From positions 62,001-126,000 of the forward strand of contig NZ_JARPQB010000002.1 of the NCBI RefSeq assembly GCF_029478665.1: DNA of 64,000 bases. The letters are read 5' to 3'. The translations under genes and the position numbers were made by a program. Source of the stretch: Pseudomonas entomophila (GTDB taxonomy: Bacteria; Pseudomonadota; Gammaproteobacteria; Pseudomonadales; Pseudomonadaceae). The notes under the pieces are model-generated. The model was not told the origin of the DNA. It ran no database searches and saw nothing but the letters and a program-made list of their open reading frames with translations. Below, piece by piece: positions 15,762 to 24,798 of the stretch (position 1 is the stretch's first letter; the number at the start of each line of letters is the position of its first letter).

Positions 15762-18700
15762 GGACACCCTCCTCCTGCGCAAGCAGGTCGCTATTGATTG
15801 CCTCGGCTATCTGGCGCGCCCAAGGGCCGCTGACAATGCCGTAGTGATCGGTATCCAGCGCCGCCCAGTTGCGCAGGCCCGGCAGCAACGCCCGCCAGGC
15901 CTGGCACAGGTCCTGCGCCTGCCAGCCAGTGCCGATGCCGTAGGGGTTGGGCTGGGTGGCGATGAACAGCTGCCCGGTCGTCTCGGCCAGCCCACCAGGC
16001 ACATGCCCCTGCATGCTCGCCAAATTGTTGCGACAGCAGGTCACCAGGCGCTCCAGGTAACGCGCGCCGTCCGTCTCGCCATTGCGCAAGGCGAACTCGC
16101 GTTCGAACACCCGCTGGATCTGCCCCTCGTCGATCGCTTTCAACTCGGTCCCGGCGTCGGGCGCAGGTGGGTCGATCAGGTACAGCGTCGGCAGCTCGAG
16201 CCCGGTGTCGCGGGCCAAGGCGCACATGGCCTGGGCCACCCAGGCACCAAAGGACCAACCGACCAGCCGCCAGCTCGCGCCATCGGGCAGTTCGGCTTGT
16301 ATCGCTTCCAGGTACAACGCCGCGCGCGTTTCAAGGGTGACATTGGCGAGTTCGGGCTGACGCAGCACCGGGTCGGCGATCACTCGCACCTCGAGGTCCG
16401 GATGCAACGCCGCGGCCAGCTCGCGATAGGCCTGTACATCGCCACCGACCGGGTGGAGCAAGTACAGCCATTGGCGACCACTGCCCTGTTGCCATGGGTC
16501 GATCCGCAGCGCCTCGCGCCAAGGGTCGCCAACGCGTTGGTCGCGACCTTGCTCGGTAGCCACCAGTGCCAACACCTCGCGCAGGCTGACCGTGGGGCTG
16601 AACTGCGACAGCTGCACCACCACGCCCGTGGCGCGCTGCAGTTCGTCGATCAGGTCCAGCAGCGTCAGCGAGTCGGCGCCCAGGTCATACAGCGACGCAT
16701 CGTCTTCCAGTGCGTCCACGCCCAGCCATTGGCACAGGCAGACGCGCAGGCGTGCAGGCAGAGCGTCCGTTTTCGGCTGTGCCTCGACCGGCGCTGCCAC
16801 GGCGCCATGGCGCACGGGATAGAAGCGTCGGGCATGCTCCAGTGCCATGGTCGAGACCAGCACCTGGGGCAGTTGCACGGCCATGGCCCGGTCGAACACC
16901 TCGCAGCCTTCCTGTATCGACAGCCCGACGCTCAGATGCTGTTGGTGCGCGGCATCATTGCCACTCGCCTCGGTGGCCATGCCGATCTCGCGCCAGATAT
17001 CCCAGTTGATGCCCAGGCGCAGGCAGCCCTGATCACCCGGTGCGCGGTAATGGGTGAAGCCGTCGAGCACGCCGCTGGCGGCGGCATAGTCCAGGTGGCC
17101 GGCACCGCCGAACAGCGACGACATGGACGAGCAGTACAGCACGAAGCCTGGCGTCATCCGTGCGATCAGCGCCTCGACGGCGAGCATGCCAAGGGTCTTG
17201 GCGGCCATCGCGGTCGCCATTCGCTCGGCGTCGCGCTGGCGGATCAGGCTGCCGGCCCCGACGCCTGCGGCATGGATCACGCCATCGAAGCGCTCGTACC
17301 GTTGCGCCAGATGCTCGAGCACCTGCGGCCAGCGCGTCAGGTCGCCGAGGTCGGCCTCCAGCCACTCGACCCGCTCGTGGTCCACCATCCAATCCGCAGG
17401 CCAAGTCGCCGAACGCGACAGCAGCACCACGCGCCGCCCTGGCGCGCGCAGCAGGTGCTGGCACAGGGTGCGCCCGATGCCACCGCCGCCGAGGATCAGG
17501 AAGGTGCCGTTGTCTGGCAAGGTTGTCGGTGCAGCCAACGGCAGCGGGCTTGGCACCAGCCGCGGTTGCCACAGGTAGCCGTCGCGCAGGGCCAGGCGCC
17601 GGGGCAAGGCATCAGGTTCGGCCAGTAGCGCGGCGACTGGCTTGGCGTGCTCCAACAGCGATGGGCTCGGGCAATCCAGCCAGTGGCAGCGCACCGGGTA
17701 CTCCTGGGGCACCACCTCGGTCACACCACTCAGTGCCGCCAGTTCCGGCCGCCTCACCTCGCCGTGTACCGGACAGGCCTGCCATGACAGCAGCCACAAG
17801 CGCAGGCTGGCATCGCGTGGTGCCTGGCCCCAGGCCTGCAACAGGCTGCTGGGCGCGTCCAGACAGGCCCAGCGGGCGGTCGCCAGGCTCTGCTCGTCGA
17901 CCGCGCCATCCACCGACAGCGGCAAGGCGTGCAGCCAGTCCAGGTCGCCCGGCAGTTCAACGAGCAGGCGCCCCAGTGCCTGGGCATCCAGCACATCGAG
18001 CTCGAAGCGGTTCGCGGCAAGCTGGCGATAGCCATCCCCTGCGCGCACATGTACCACTCGCCGGTAGGCAGATCCCAGCGTGTCGAGCAGCGTTTCGTCG
18101 GCCGCTTCATGGCTGCACACCACCAAGGTCTGGCGAGTTGCTGTTTGCGGCACGGTTGCCGCCATGCGTCGCACGCGCTGCCATTGCCGTTGGTGGAACC
18201 AGTCGGCCAGCGGTTCGCGCGCGGGCGTGGCGCGGCTGTGGAAGCGATAGGTTTCGAGGTCGAAGGAGGACGGCGGCAGGTCCCAGGGCGGTGGCGCCGA
18301 ACGGCGCGCCCACTCGATATGCGCGCCTTCGTACCAGGCCTCAAGCAGCGCCTGGGGCGAATGTTCACTGGCCACGAGGCGCACCTGCGATGGCGCGACT
18401 TCGCGAATCGCCGACGGTGGTAAATCGTCACCTGTCCGGTATGGCACTGCAAAACGCCAGCGTGCCTGGCGGCGTCCGGTCTGCAGGTGACGCAGTGCTG
18501 CGGGTACATGTTCGGGGTTGGCCTGCAGCCACTTCGCCATTGCCGCCACATCGCGCTCCAGCGCCGTGCGGCTGTGGGCTGAAAGCAGTAACAGCGGCGC
18601 GACGTCATCACCCGTTTCCAGCACGGCCTGCACCGCGCCGACGATCACATGGGCGTTGGTGCCGCCAATGCCGAAACTGCTGACCCCAGCCATGCGCCGC

Positions 18701-21700
18701 CGCCCTGAAGGCCAGGGGCTCGCCGTGGTCGGGATGTGGAACGGCGAGCGTGCCAGGTCAATCTGCGGGTTGATGCGCGAGAAGCCCAGGTTCGGCGGGA
18801 TCACCCCGTGGTACACCGCCAGGGTGGCCCGGATCAGCCCGACCACCCCTGCCGCCGCCCCCAGGTGGCCGACCTGGCTCTTGACCGAGGCCAGGGCGCA
18901 GTTGCCTGCCGGCGCCTCGCCGAACGCCTGGGTCAGCGCGGCGACTTCGATCGGGTCGCCGAGCAAGGTGCCGGTGCCGTGGGCCTCGACGTAACCGATA
19001 TCGGCGCCGGTCACTCCGGCCTTGCCCAAGGCCCGGGCGATCACCGCGCCCTGCCCGGCCACCGATGGCGCGGTGTAGCTCATCTTGCCGTGACCGTCGT
19101 TGTTCAGCGCCGAACCTTCCACCACGGCGTAGATGCGGTCGCCGTCGGCTTGGGCACGGTCCAGGGGCTTGAGCACCACCACGCCGTAGCCACTGGCACC
19201 GAGCGTGCCGCTGGCGTCCTCGCTGAACGGCCGGCACAGCCCGTCGCGGGAAAAGATGTGCTGCGAGCGGTGGCGGTAGCCGTCGCTGAGGGTCGGGTCG
19301 ATCAACACGCCGGCCGCCAGCATCACTTCGCTGTCGCCCTGGCGCAACAGGTTGCAGGCCAGGTGCACGCCGATCAGCGAACTGCCACAGGCGGCCTGCA
19401 CGCTCATGGCCGGGCCGCTGAGGTCCAGGTGGTAGGCGGCCTTGGTGGCGAGAAAGTCCTTGTCGTGGTGCAGCGCCAGCTGGAAGCCGTCCGGCAACTC
19501 GCCCTCGCCGCATTCGCGCAGCATTTGCTGGAAATAGGTGGTTTCGCCGCAGCTGGCCACCAGGCCGATGCGCGGCCCTTGCGCCGAGGGCACGATGGCG
19601 GCGTGCTGCAGGGCCTGCACGCAGGCCATCAGCAGGTGGCGTTGCTGCGGGTCCATCAACCGCGCTTCCTGGCGGCTGATGCCGAAGTACTCGGGGTCGA
19701 AGTCGAGCATGCCCTGCAACTGGCTGCGGGCGCCGACCAGGCCTTCGGCGGCCGCGAAGTGCTCGATGCCCAGCGCGTTGCCCTGGACCATCGCCCAGAA
19801 CTCGCCCAGGTCACGCGCGCCGGCCACATTGACTGCCATGCCGATGATTGCCATCGGCTGATCACGGGTCTCGCCAGGCTGCTCGCGGCGAACCGCCACG
19901 CCCCCGGTGCGAGCCAGGTATGCCGCCAGTTGGCGGATGCTCACGTGCTCGAACAGGTCGGCCATGCTCGGCGCATGGGCCAAGGCCTGGGTGTAGCGTG
20001 CATGCAGGCGCATCAGGCCCAGGCTGGTGGCGCCGGCTTCGAAGAAGGTCTGCTCGGGTTCGATAGCGTGGCCGATCACCTCGCGGAACAGCGAGGCCAG
20101 CTGGCTTTCCAGCGGATTCAACGTGGTCGCCGCCGTATGCTGGCGCTCCAGCACCTCACCCTGCCCGGCAAGCGCCTTGCGGTCGATCTTGCCGCTGGGG
20201 GTACGTGGCCAGGTGTCGAGACGTCGGTACCGGTCGATGCGCACATGGCCCGGCAACTGCCGCGCCACCCGGCGGTCGAGGTCCTGTACCGAAGACGTGG
20301 TGCCGGTCAGTTGCACGTACGCCGTCAGCCGCGCAGGTTCGCCTTGCACGGTCACCACGGCGTTGGCCACGCCCTCCAACCCCATCAACGCCGCTTCGAC
20401 CTGCCCAAGTTCCAGGCGATGGCCGCTGAGCTTGACCTGCTGGTCGTCACGGCCCACGTAGTGCAGGCAACCCTGGGCATCGACCCAGGCCAGGTCGCCG
20501 GTGCGGTAGTACAGGCAGCGGCGGCCGTCGGCCTGTGGCAGTTCGACGAAACGTTCGGTATTGAGCGCCGTCTCCCCCAGGTAGCAACGGGTGACCATTG
20601 CGCCAGCCACCAACAGGTAGCCTTGGGTGCCCGTGGGTACGGGGTGGTCCTTGGCGTCGACCAGCAGCAAGCGGGCATTGTCGACGGCCTGGCCGATGGG
20701 CGCGCGCAGCGGCCAGTCACGCACTTGCGGCGGCAGCCGATAGGCGCTGACCACATGGGTTTCGGTCGGGCCGTAGTGGTTGAACAGACTGGCCTTGGGC
20801 ATGCCGCCGAACCAGGCTCGCAATGCCTCGGTGCACAGCAGCTGCTCTCCGGCCGTGACCACTTCGCGCAGGCTCTGGGGGTAGTTGCCCTGGGCCACGG
20901 CGGCCTGCGCCAGGTGCTGCAAGGCCACGAACGGCAGGTACAGCCGCTCGATGCCCGCTTGCTGGATGTAGGCCAGCAGCGCCTGGGCGTCCTGTCGCCA
21001 GCGGGGTTCGATCAAGTGATAGCAACCGCCGCCACACAGGGTGCCGAACAGTTCCTGGAATGCCACGTCGAACGACAGCATGGAGAATTGCAAGGTCACC
21101 GAGCGGGCCGGCAACTGCCCGGCGTCGCGCTGCCAGTGCAACAGGTTGCACAGGGCGCGCTCGGTGACCTGCACGCCCTTCGGCATGCCGGTCGAGCCCG
21201 AGGTGAACAGGGTGTACAACGGCCGCTCGCCACGGTGCCGGGACCGTTGCAGGGGCAGCGGCGCGGCCTCCAGGTTGATTCGATGGCGGGCGGCCGTCTC
21301 GATGGCCAGCCCGTCCAGGGCGGCCTCGGTGGCGCTGCTGAACAACACGCAGCGCGGTGATGCCTGGGCCAGCACCTGGCGTTGCACCGCCACGGGGTAG
21401 TTCGGGTCCAGCGGCACGGCGGTGACATTGAGCTTGGCCAGGGCCAGCAGGGCGACCACATGCTCCACCGACGGCGCCAGGAACAACACCATGTTCGACG
21501 CGCCATCGAGTGCGTGCTGGCGGGACAAGGTCGCGGCCAAGGTATCGGCCAGCGCATCCAGCTCGGCGTAACGCAGGTGCCGCTGGCCGGCCACCAGCGC
21601 CGTGGCGTCGGGCGTTTCGTGCACCTGGTGCTCGAACCAGTCGGCCACCGTGGCGAACGGCAATGGTTGGGTGGCCCCTTCGCTGGCCGGCGGCAGGCCC

Positions 21701-24700
21701 AGGCGGTAAGGCGCCACCAGCTCGTCCAGGGACGCCTGCGGCTTTTCCAGCAGCAGGTCCAGGGCGCGGTGCACCAGGGCATCCAGCGCGGCCACCTGGT
21801 GGGCGTCGAAATGGCTGCACTGGTATTCCCACCAGCACGCCAGCGGCCCGTCGCCGCCGACCACCAGCAGGGTCAACGGGCACTTGGCCTGGGGCGCCGG
21901 GTGCGGCTCCAGGGTGGCCCGCAGCGGAGCATCGGCGAGCCTGGCGTAGTCGGTGTTCTCCAGCACGAAGAGGTAGTCGAACAAGGCCTGGCCGGTGGAC
22001 AGCCGCAGGTCCTCGACCAGATCGGCCAGGGCCACGTCCTGCAAGGCCAGCACTTCACGCACGGTGGCGGTCTGTCGATGCAGTTGCTCGCCAAGTGATT
22101 GCGTACCGCGCAGGTCGGTAGGGATCAACACCGTATTGGCGAACATGCCCACGCTGGCCTCGAATTCAGCCAGCGGCCGATTGGCCACGGGGCTGGCGAT
22201 CCGAGGGCGATCGCAACCGACCAAGGCGTGCAGGCTCCAGGCGAAGACGCTGAACAGCACGTCGAAGCGGGTCAGCCGCTGCTGGACGCAGAAGCGCTCG
22301 AGCGCGGCGCTGCGCTGCTCACCCAGGGGCTTACGGTACAAACGCCCTTCGTTGCTGGCCGGGCGCATGGCCTGCCGGGCCGGCGTCGCCTCGCCGTGAC
22401 GAGCGTGCAGGGCTGCCAATATGCGGCGCTGCTCCCGGTAATGCGCGGTGATGCTCCATTGCCGTTGCCACTGGGCGAAGTCCAACGTGTTCAACACCGG
22501 CGTCGGGGCGGTGCTTTCATGACCTTGCAGGGCGTCCTGGTACAGACCAGCCAGGTCGTCGAACAGCAGGTTCATCGACCAGCCGTCGGTGACGATATGG
22601 TGCAGGTTCAGCAGCAATCGGCAGCTGCCGTCGGTATCTGGCGCCACCCAGGCACGCAGCAGGGTCGGGCTGGCCAGGTCGAACGGCGCATCGAACACCA
22701 GGCTGGCGAAAGCCTGCCAGTTGTCCTGGCTCAACGCACCCGGGTCCAGCACCCGGCATATCGCCGCCTGCTCGGTAACCACCTGTTCAGGGCCATCGCT
22801 GCCCGCCACGAAGGCGCTGCGCAAGGCTGGATGGCGTGCCACCAGGCGGCGCAGCGCTTCGGCCAGGGCCTGTGGATCCGCGCCTGCCGCCAGGTGCAGC
22901 ACCAAGGGCACGTTGTAGGCGGTTGAGCCGGGGGCGCGCTGCTGCTCCAGCCAGAGGCGGCGCTGCTCGGCACTGGCCGGCCCGCGCCGTGCGCTCGACG
23001 GAGCCGGAGCCGGAGCCGGAGCCGGTGGATAGTCGGTGCTTGCGCCCTGCTCCTGTTCAAGACGCTCGGCCAGCGCCGCGAAGGGCTCAGCGAGCAGTGT
23101 CGCGATGCTGATCTCCTGCTCCCAGCGGCCACGAATGGCCGAACGCAGGCGCATGGCTTTCAGCGAATCGCCACCGCTGCCCAACCAGTCGTCCTGGCTA
23201 CCGATCGCAGGTTGCCCAAGCAGTGCACGCGCTTGCTCCAGCAGCCAGGTCAAGGCTGGCGAGTGCTCGCCCTGCTCGGCTGCCGGCCGCCAGGGCGTGG
23301 TGGCCTGGGCTAGCAAACTGCCCTGGTCGATCTTGCCGTTGGCCGTCAGCGGCAGGCGTGGCACCTGGAACAGATGGTGCGGGCGCATCCAGGGCGCCAG
23401 GTGGGCACGCAGGTAGGTGTCAAAGGCGCGATAGTCCAGCTCACCGCGTGGCACGACGAAGGCCAGCAACTGATGGTCCTCGGCGGCTTGCCTACGGCTG
23501 CATACATAGGCCTGGGCCACCTGGGGGTGTTCGAGCAGGCACTGTTCCACCTCGCCCGGCTCGATACGGAAGCCACGCACCTTGACCTGCCGGTCGACGC
23601 GCCCCAGGCACTCCACCTGCCCTTCGGCATTGACCCGGACCAGATCTCCAGTGCGGTAATGCACCTCATCGCCACCTTCCAGCGCAGGCAGGCGCAGGAA
23701 ACAACGGGCGGTCTCACCGGGGCGGTTGCGGTAGCCACGGGCCACGCCACTGCCGCTGAGGTACAGCTCGCCAACCTCGCCTGGCGCCACTGGCTGCTGC
23801 TGGGCGTCGAGCACCCGCATGCCGGTGTCTGGCAAGGGCTGGCCAATGGGGACGGTGTCGGCGGCGAAGTCCCGCGGGATGGGGTGGCACAGGGCGAAGG
23901 TGGTGCATTCGGTGGGGCCATAGACATTGAACAGGCGGCAGGCGCTGTCCGGGTTGGCCTGGTACCAGGCCCGCACCGCCACCGGGCTGACCTGTTCGCC
24001 GCCGGTCAGTACCTGGCGCAGGCCGGCGAAGCAGGCCGGGTATTGCGCATTCAAGGTGTTGAACAGCGACACGGTGATGAACAGGGTGTCGACCCGCTGG
24101 GCTTCCAGTACCTGGGCCAGGCGCCGGGCATCGAGCAGGTCGTCGTCGGCGACCATCACGCAACAGCCGCCATTGAGCAAGGGCGCCCACAGCTCGAAGC
24201 TGCAGGCATCGAAGGCCGGGTTCGACAGGCAGGCAAAACGGTCGCCCTGCTGGATGTCGATGTAGCTGCCGGCCTGCGCCAGGCGCAGCAAGCCGCGCTC
24301 GCCGACTTCCACGCCCTTGGGCACGCCGGTGGTGCCGGAGGTGTAGAACAGGCACATGACCTCGGCGAAGGTGCCAGGTAACGGTTGGGCGGGTGCGTCC
24401 GGGTGGTCGAGCAACGCCTCGACGCTCGATTCCCATGGGGCGGGCAGCCCTTGTGGCGCGTCTGCGAGGCTCAGCACCCCCACACAGTCGGCATCGGCGA
24501 GCATCAGCGCGCGGCGCTCGGCGGGGCTGGCCCGGTCCAGCGGCATCACCACGGCCCCGGCCTTGAGCGCCCCGAGCAGCGCCGCGGCCCACTGCCAGCC
24601 GCGGGGCAGGTACAGCGCCAACGCCTGGCCCGGCAATAGCCCCTGCGCTTTCAAGCCACGCGCGATGCGCTCGCTGGCGCTGGCCAGCTCGGCGTAACTG

Positions 24701-24798
24701 AGGCGCACCTGCTGGTCGATCACCGCCAGGGCCTGCGGGTCTCGCCGCACCTGGGCGGCAAAGCGTGCGAGCACGGGTTCCTGGAGCACGCTCATCAT
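15751..24798 (-). CDS. Hybrid NRPS-PKS: A-PCP-C-A-PCP-KS-KR-ACP-TE
   Basis: A 3015-residue megasynthase. Order and landmarks: A1 (YTSGTTGVPKG about 151), PCP1 (Ser545), C (HHIVTDGWS about 733), A2 (FTSGSTGMPKG about 1195), PCP2 (Ser1592), KS (Cys1804 in QAACGSS, His in VEAHGTGT about 1936 and QVGHLGAA about 1975), KR (GGGGIG about 2434), ACP (Ser2710) and TE (Ser2849 in GWSFG). My reading of the binding pockets is DAFFLGVTF for A1 (Val/Ile-like) and DVQYVAHVV for A2 (proline). The PKS module has no acyltransferase, although the flanking linker sequence remains, so malonyl must be loaded in trans. It begins with an adenylation domain and no N-terminal docking domain, hence it initiates its own chain. 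Predicted output is an acyl-Pro unit extended by two carbons with a beta-hydroxyl, as in detoxinine. It overlaps the upstream NRPS by 4 bases. Confidence 0.88.
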   Translation of the reverse strand: MMSVLQEPVLARFAAQVRRDPQALAVIDQQVRLSYAELASASERIARGLKAQGLLPGQALALYLPRGWQWAAALLGALKAGAVVMPLDRASPAERRALMLADADCVGVLSLADAPQGLPAPWESSVEALLDHPDAPAQPLPGTFAEVMCLFYTSGTTGVPKGVEVGERGLLRLAQAGSYIDIQQGDRFACLSNPAFDACSFELWAPLLNGGCCVMVADDDLLDARRLAQVLEAQRVDTLFITVSLFNTLNAQYPACFAGLRQVLTGGEQVSPVAVRAWYQANPDSACRLFNVYGPTECTTFALCHPIPRDFAADTVPIGQPLPDTGMRVLDAQQQPVAPGEVGELYLSGSGVARGYRNRPGETARCFLRLPALEGGDEVHYRTGDLVRVNAEGQVECLGRVDRQVKVRGFRIEPGEVEQCLLEHPQVAQAYVCSRRQAAEDHQLLAFVVPRGELDYRAFDTYLRAHLAPWMRPHHLFQVPRLPLTANGKIDQGSLLAQATTPWRPAAEQGEHSPALTWLLEQARALLGQPAIGSQDDWLGSGGDSLKAMRLRSAIRGRWEQEISIATLLAEPFAALAERLEQEQGASTDYPPAPAPAPAPSSARRGPASAEQRRLWLEQQRAPGSTAYNVPLVLHLAAGADPQALAEALRRLVARHPALRSAFVAGSDGPEQVVTEQAAICRVLDPGALSQDNWQAFASLVFDAPFDLASPTLLRAWVAPDTDGSCRLLLNLHHIVTDGWSMNLLFDDLAGLYQDALQGHESTAPTPVLNTLDFAQWQRQWSITAHYREQRRILAALHARHGEATPARQAMRPASNEGRLYRKPLGEQRSAALERFCVQQRLTRFDVLFSVFAWSLHALVGCDRPRIASPVANRPLAEFEASVGMFANTVLIPTDLRGTQSLGEQLHRQTATVREVLALQDVALADLVEDLRLSTGQALFDYLFVLENTDYARLADAPLRATLEPHPAPQAKCPLTLLVVGGDGPLACWWEYQCSHFDAHQVAALDALVHRALDLLLEKPQASLDELVAPYRLGLPPASEGATQPLPFATVADWFEHQVHETPDATALVAGQRHLRYAELDALADTLAATLSRQHALDGASNMVLFLAPSVEHVVALLALAKLNVTAVPLDPNYPVAVQRQVLAQASPRCVLFSSATEAALDGLAIETAARHRINLEAAPLPLQRSRHRGERPLYTLFTSGSTGMPKGVQVTERALCNLLHWQRDAGQLPARSVTLQFSMLSFDVAFQELFGTLCGGGCYHLIEPRWRQDAQALLAYIQQAGIERLYLPFVALQHLAQAAVAQGNYPQSLREVVTAGEQLLCTEALRAWFGGMPKASLFNHYGPTETHVVSAYRLPPQVRDWPLRAPIGQAVDNARLLLVDAKDHPVPTGTQGYLLVAGAMVTRCYLGETALNTERFVELPQADGRRCLYYRTGDLAWVDAQGCLHYVGRDDQQVKLSGHRLELGQVEAALMGLEGVANAVVTVQGEPARLTAYVQLTGTTSSVQDLDRRVARQLPGHVRIDRYRRLDTWPRTPSGKIDRKALAGQGEVLERQHTAATTLNPLESQLASLFREVIGHAIEPEQTFFEAGATSLGLMRLHARYTQALAHAPSMADLFEHVSIRQLAAYLARTGGVAVRREQPGETRDQPMAIIGMAVNVAGARDLGEFWAMVQGNALGIEHFAAAEGLVGARSQLQGMLDFDPEYFGISRQEARLMDPQQRHLLMACVQALQHAAIVPSAQGPRIGLVASCGETTYFQQMLRECGEGELPDGFQLALHHDKDFLATKAAYHLDLSGPAMSVQAACGSSLIGVHLACNLLRQGDSEVMLAAGVLIDPTLSDGYRHRSQHIFSRDGLCRPFSEDASGTLGASGYGVVVLKPLDRAQADGDRIYAVVEGSALNNDGHGKMSYTAPSVAGQGAVIARALGKAGVTGADIGYVEAHGTGTLLGDPIEVAALTQAFGEAPAGNCALASVKSQVGHLGAAAGVVGLIRATLAVYHGVIPPNLGFSRINPQIDLARSPFHIPTTASPWPSGRRRMAGVSSFGIGGTNAHVIVGAVQAVLETGDDVAPLLLLSAHSRTALERDVAAMAKWLQANPEHVPAALRHLQTGRRQARWRFAVPYRTGDDLPPSAIREVAPSQVRLVASEHSPQALLEAWYEGAHIEWARRSAPPPWDLPPSSFDLETYRFHSRATPAREPLADWFHQRQWQRVRRMAATVPQTATRQTLVVCSHEAADETLLDTLGSAYRRVVHVRAGDGYRQLAANRFELDVLDAQALGRLLVELPGDLDWLHALPLSVDGAVDEQSLATARWACLDAPSSLLQAWGQAPRDASLRLWLLSWQACPVHGEVRRPELAALSGVTEVVPQEYPVRCHWLDCPSPSLLEHAKPVAALLAEPDALPRRLALRDGYLWQPRLVPSPLPLAAPTTLPDNGTFLILGGGGIGRTLCQHLLRAPGRRVVLLSRSATWPADWMVDHERVEWLEADLGDLTRWPQVLEHLAQRYERFDGVIHAAGVGAGSLIRQRDAERMATAMAAKTLGMLAVEALIARMTPGFVLYCSSMSSLFGGAGHLDYAAASGVLDGFTHYRAPGDQGCLRLGINWDIWREIGMATEASGNDAAHQQHLSVGLSIQEGCEVFDRAMAVQLPQVLVSTMALEHARRFYPVRHGAVAAPVEAQPKTDALPARLRVCLCQWLGVDALEDDASLYDLGADSLTLLDLIDELQRATGVVVQLSQFSPTVSLREVLALVATEQGRDQRVGDPWREALRIDPWQQGSGRQWLYLLHPVGGDVQAYRELAAALHPDLEVRVIADPVLRQPELANVTLETRAALYLEAIQAELPDGASWRLVGWSFGAWVAQAMCALARDTGLELPTLYLIDPPAPDAGTELKAIDEGQIQRVFEREFALRNGETDGARYLERLVTCCRNNLASMQGHVPGGLAETTGQLFIATQPNPYGIGTGWQAQDLCQAWRALLPGLRNWAALDTDHYGIVSGPWARQIAEAINSDLLAQEEGVHGA

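Noticed and set aside
15577-21360. Long plus-strand frames across the hybrid NRPS-PKS (for example 874 codons at 18736-21360)
   Set aside because: They lie entirely opposite a gene with intact catalytic motifs and show His/Gln/Gly-rich antisense composition.
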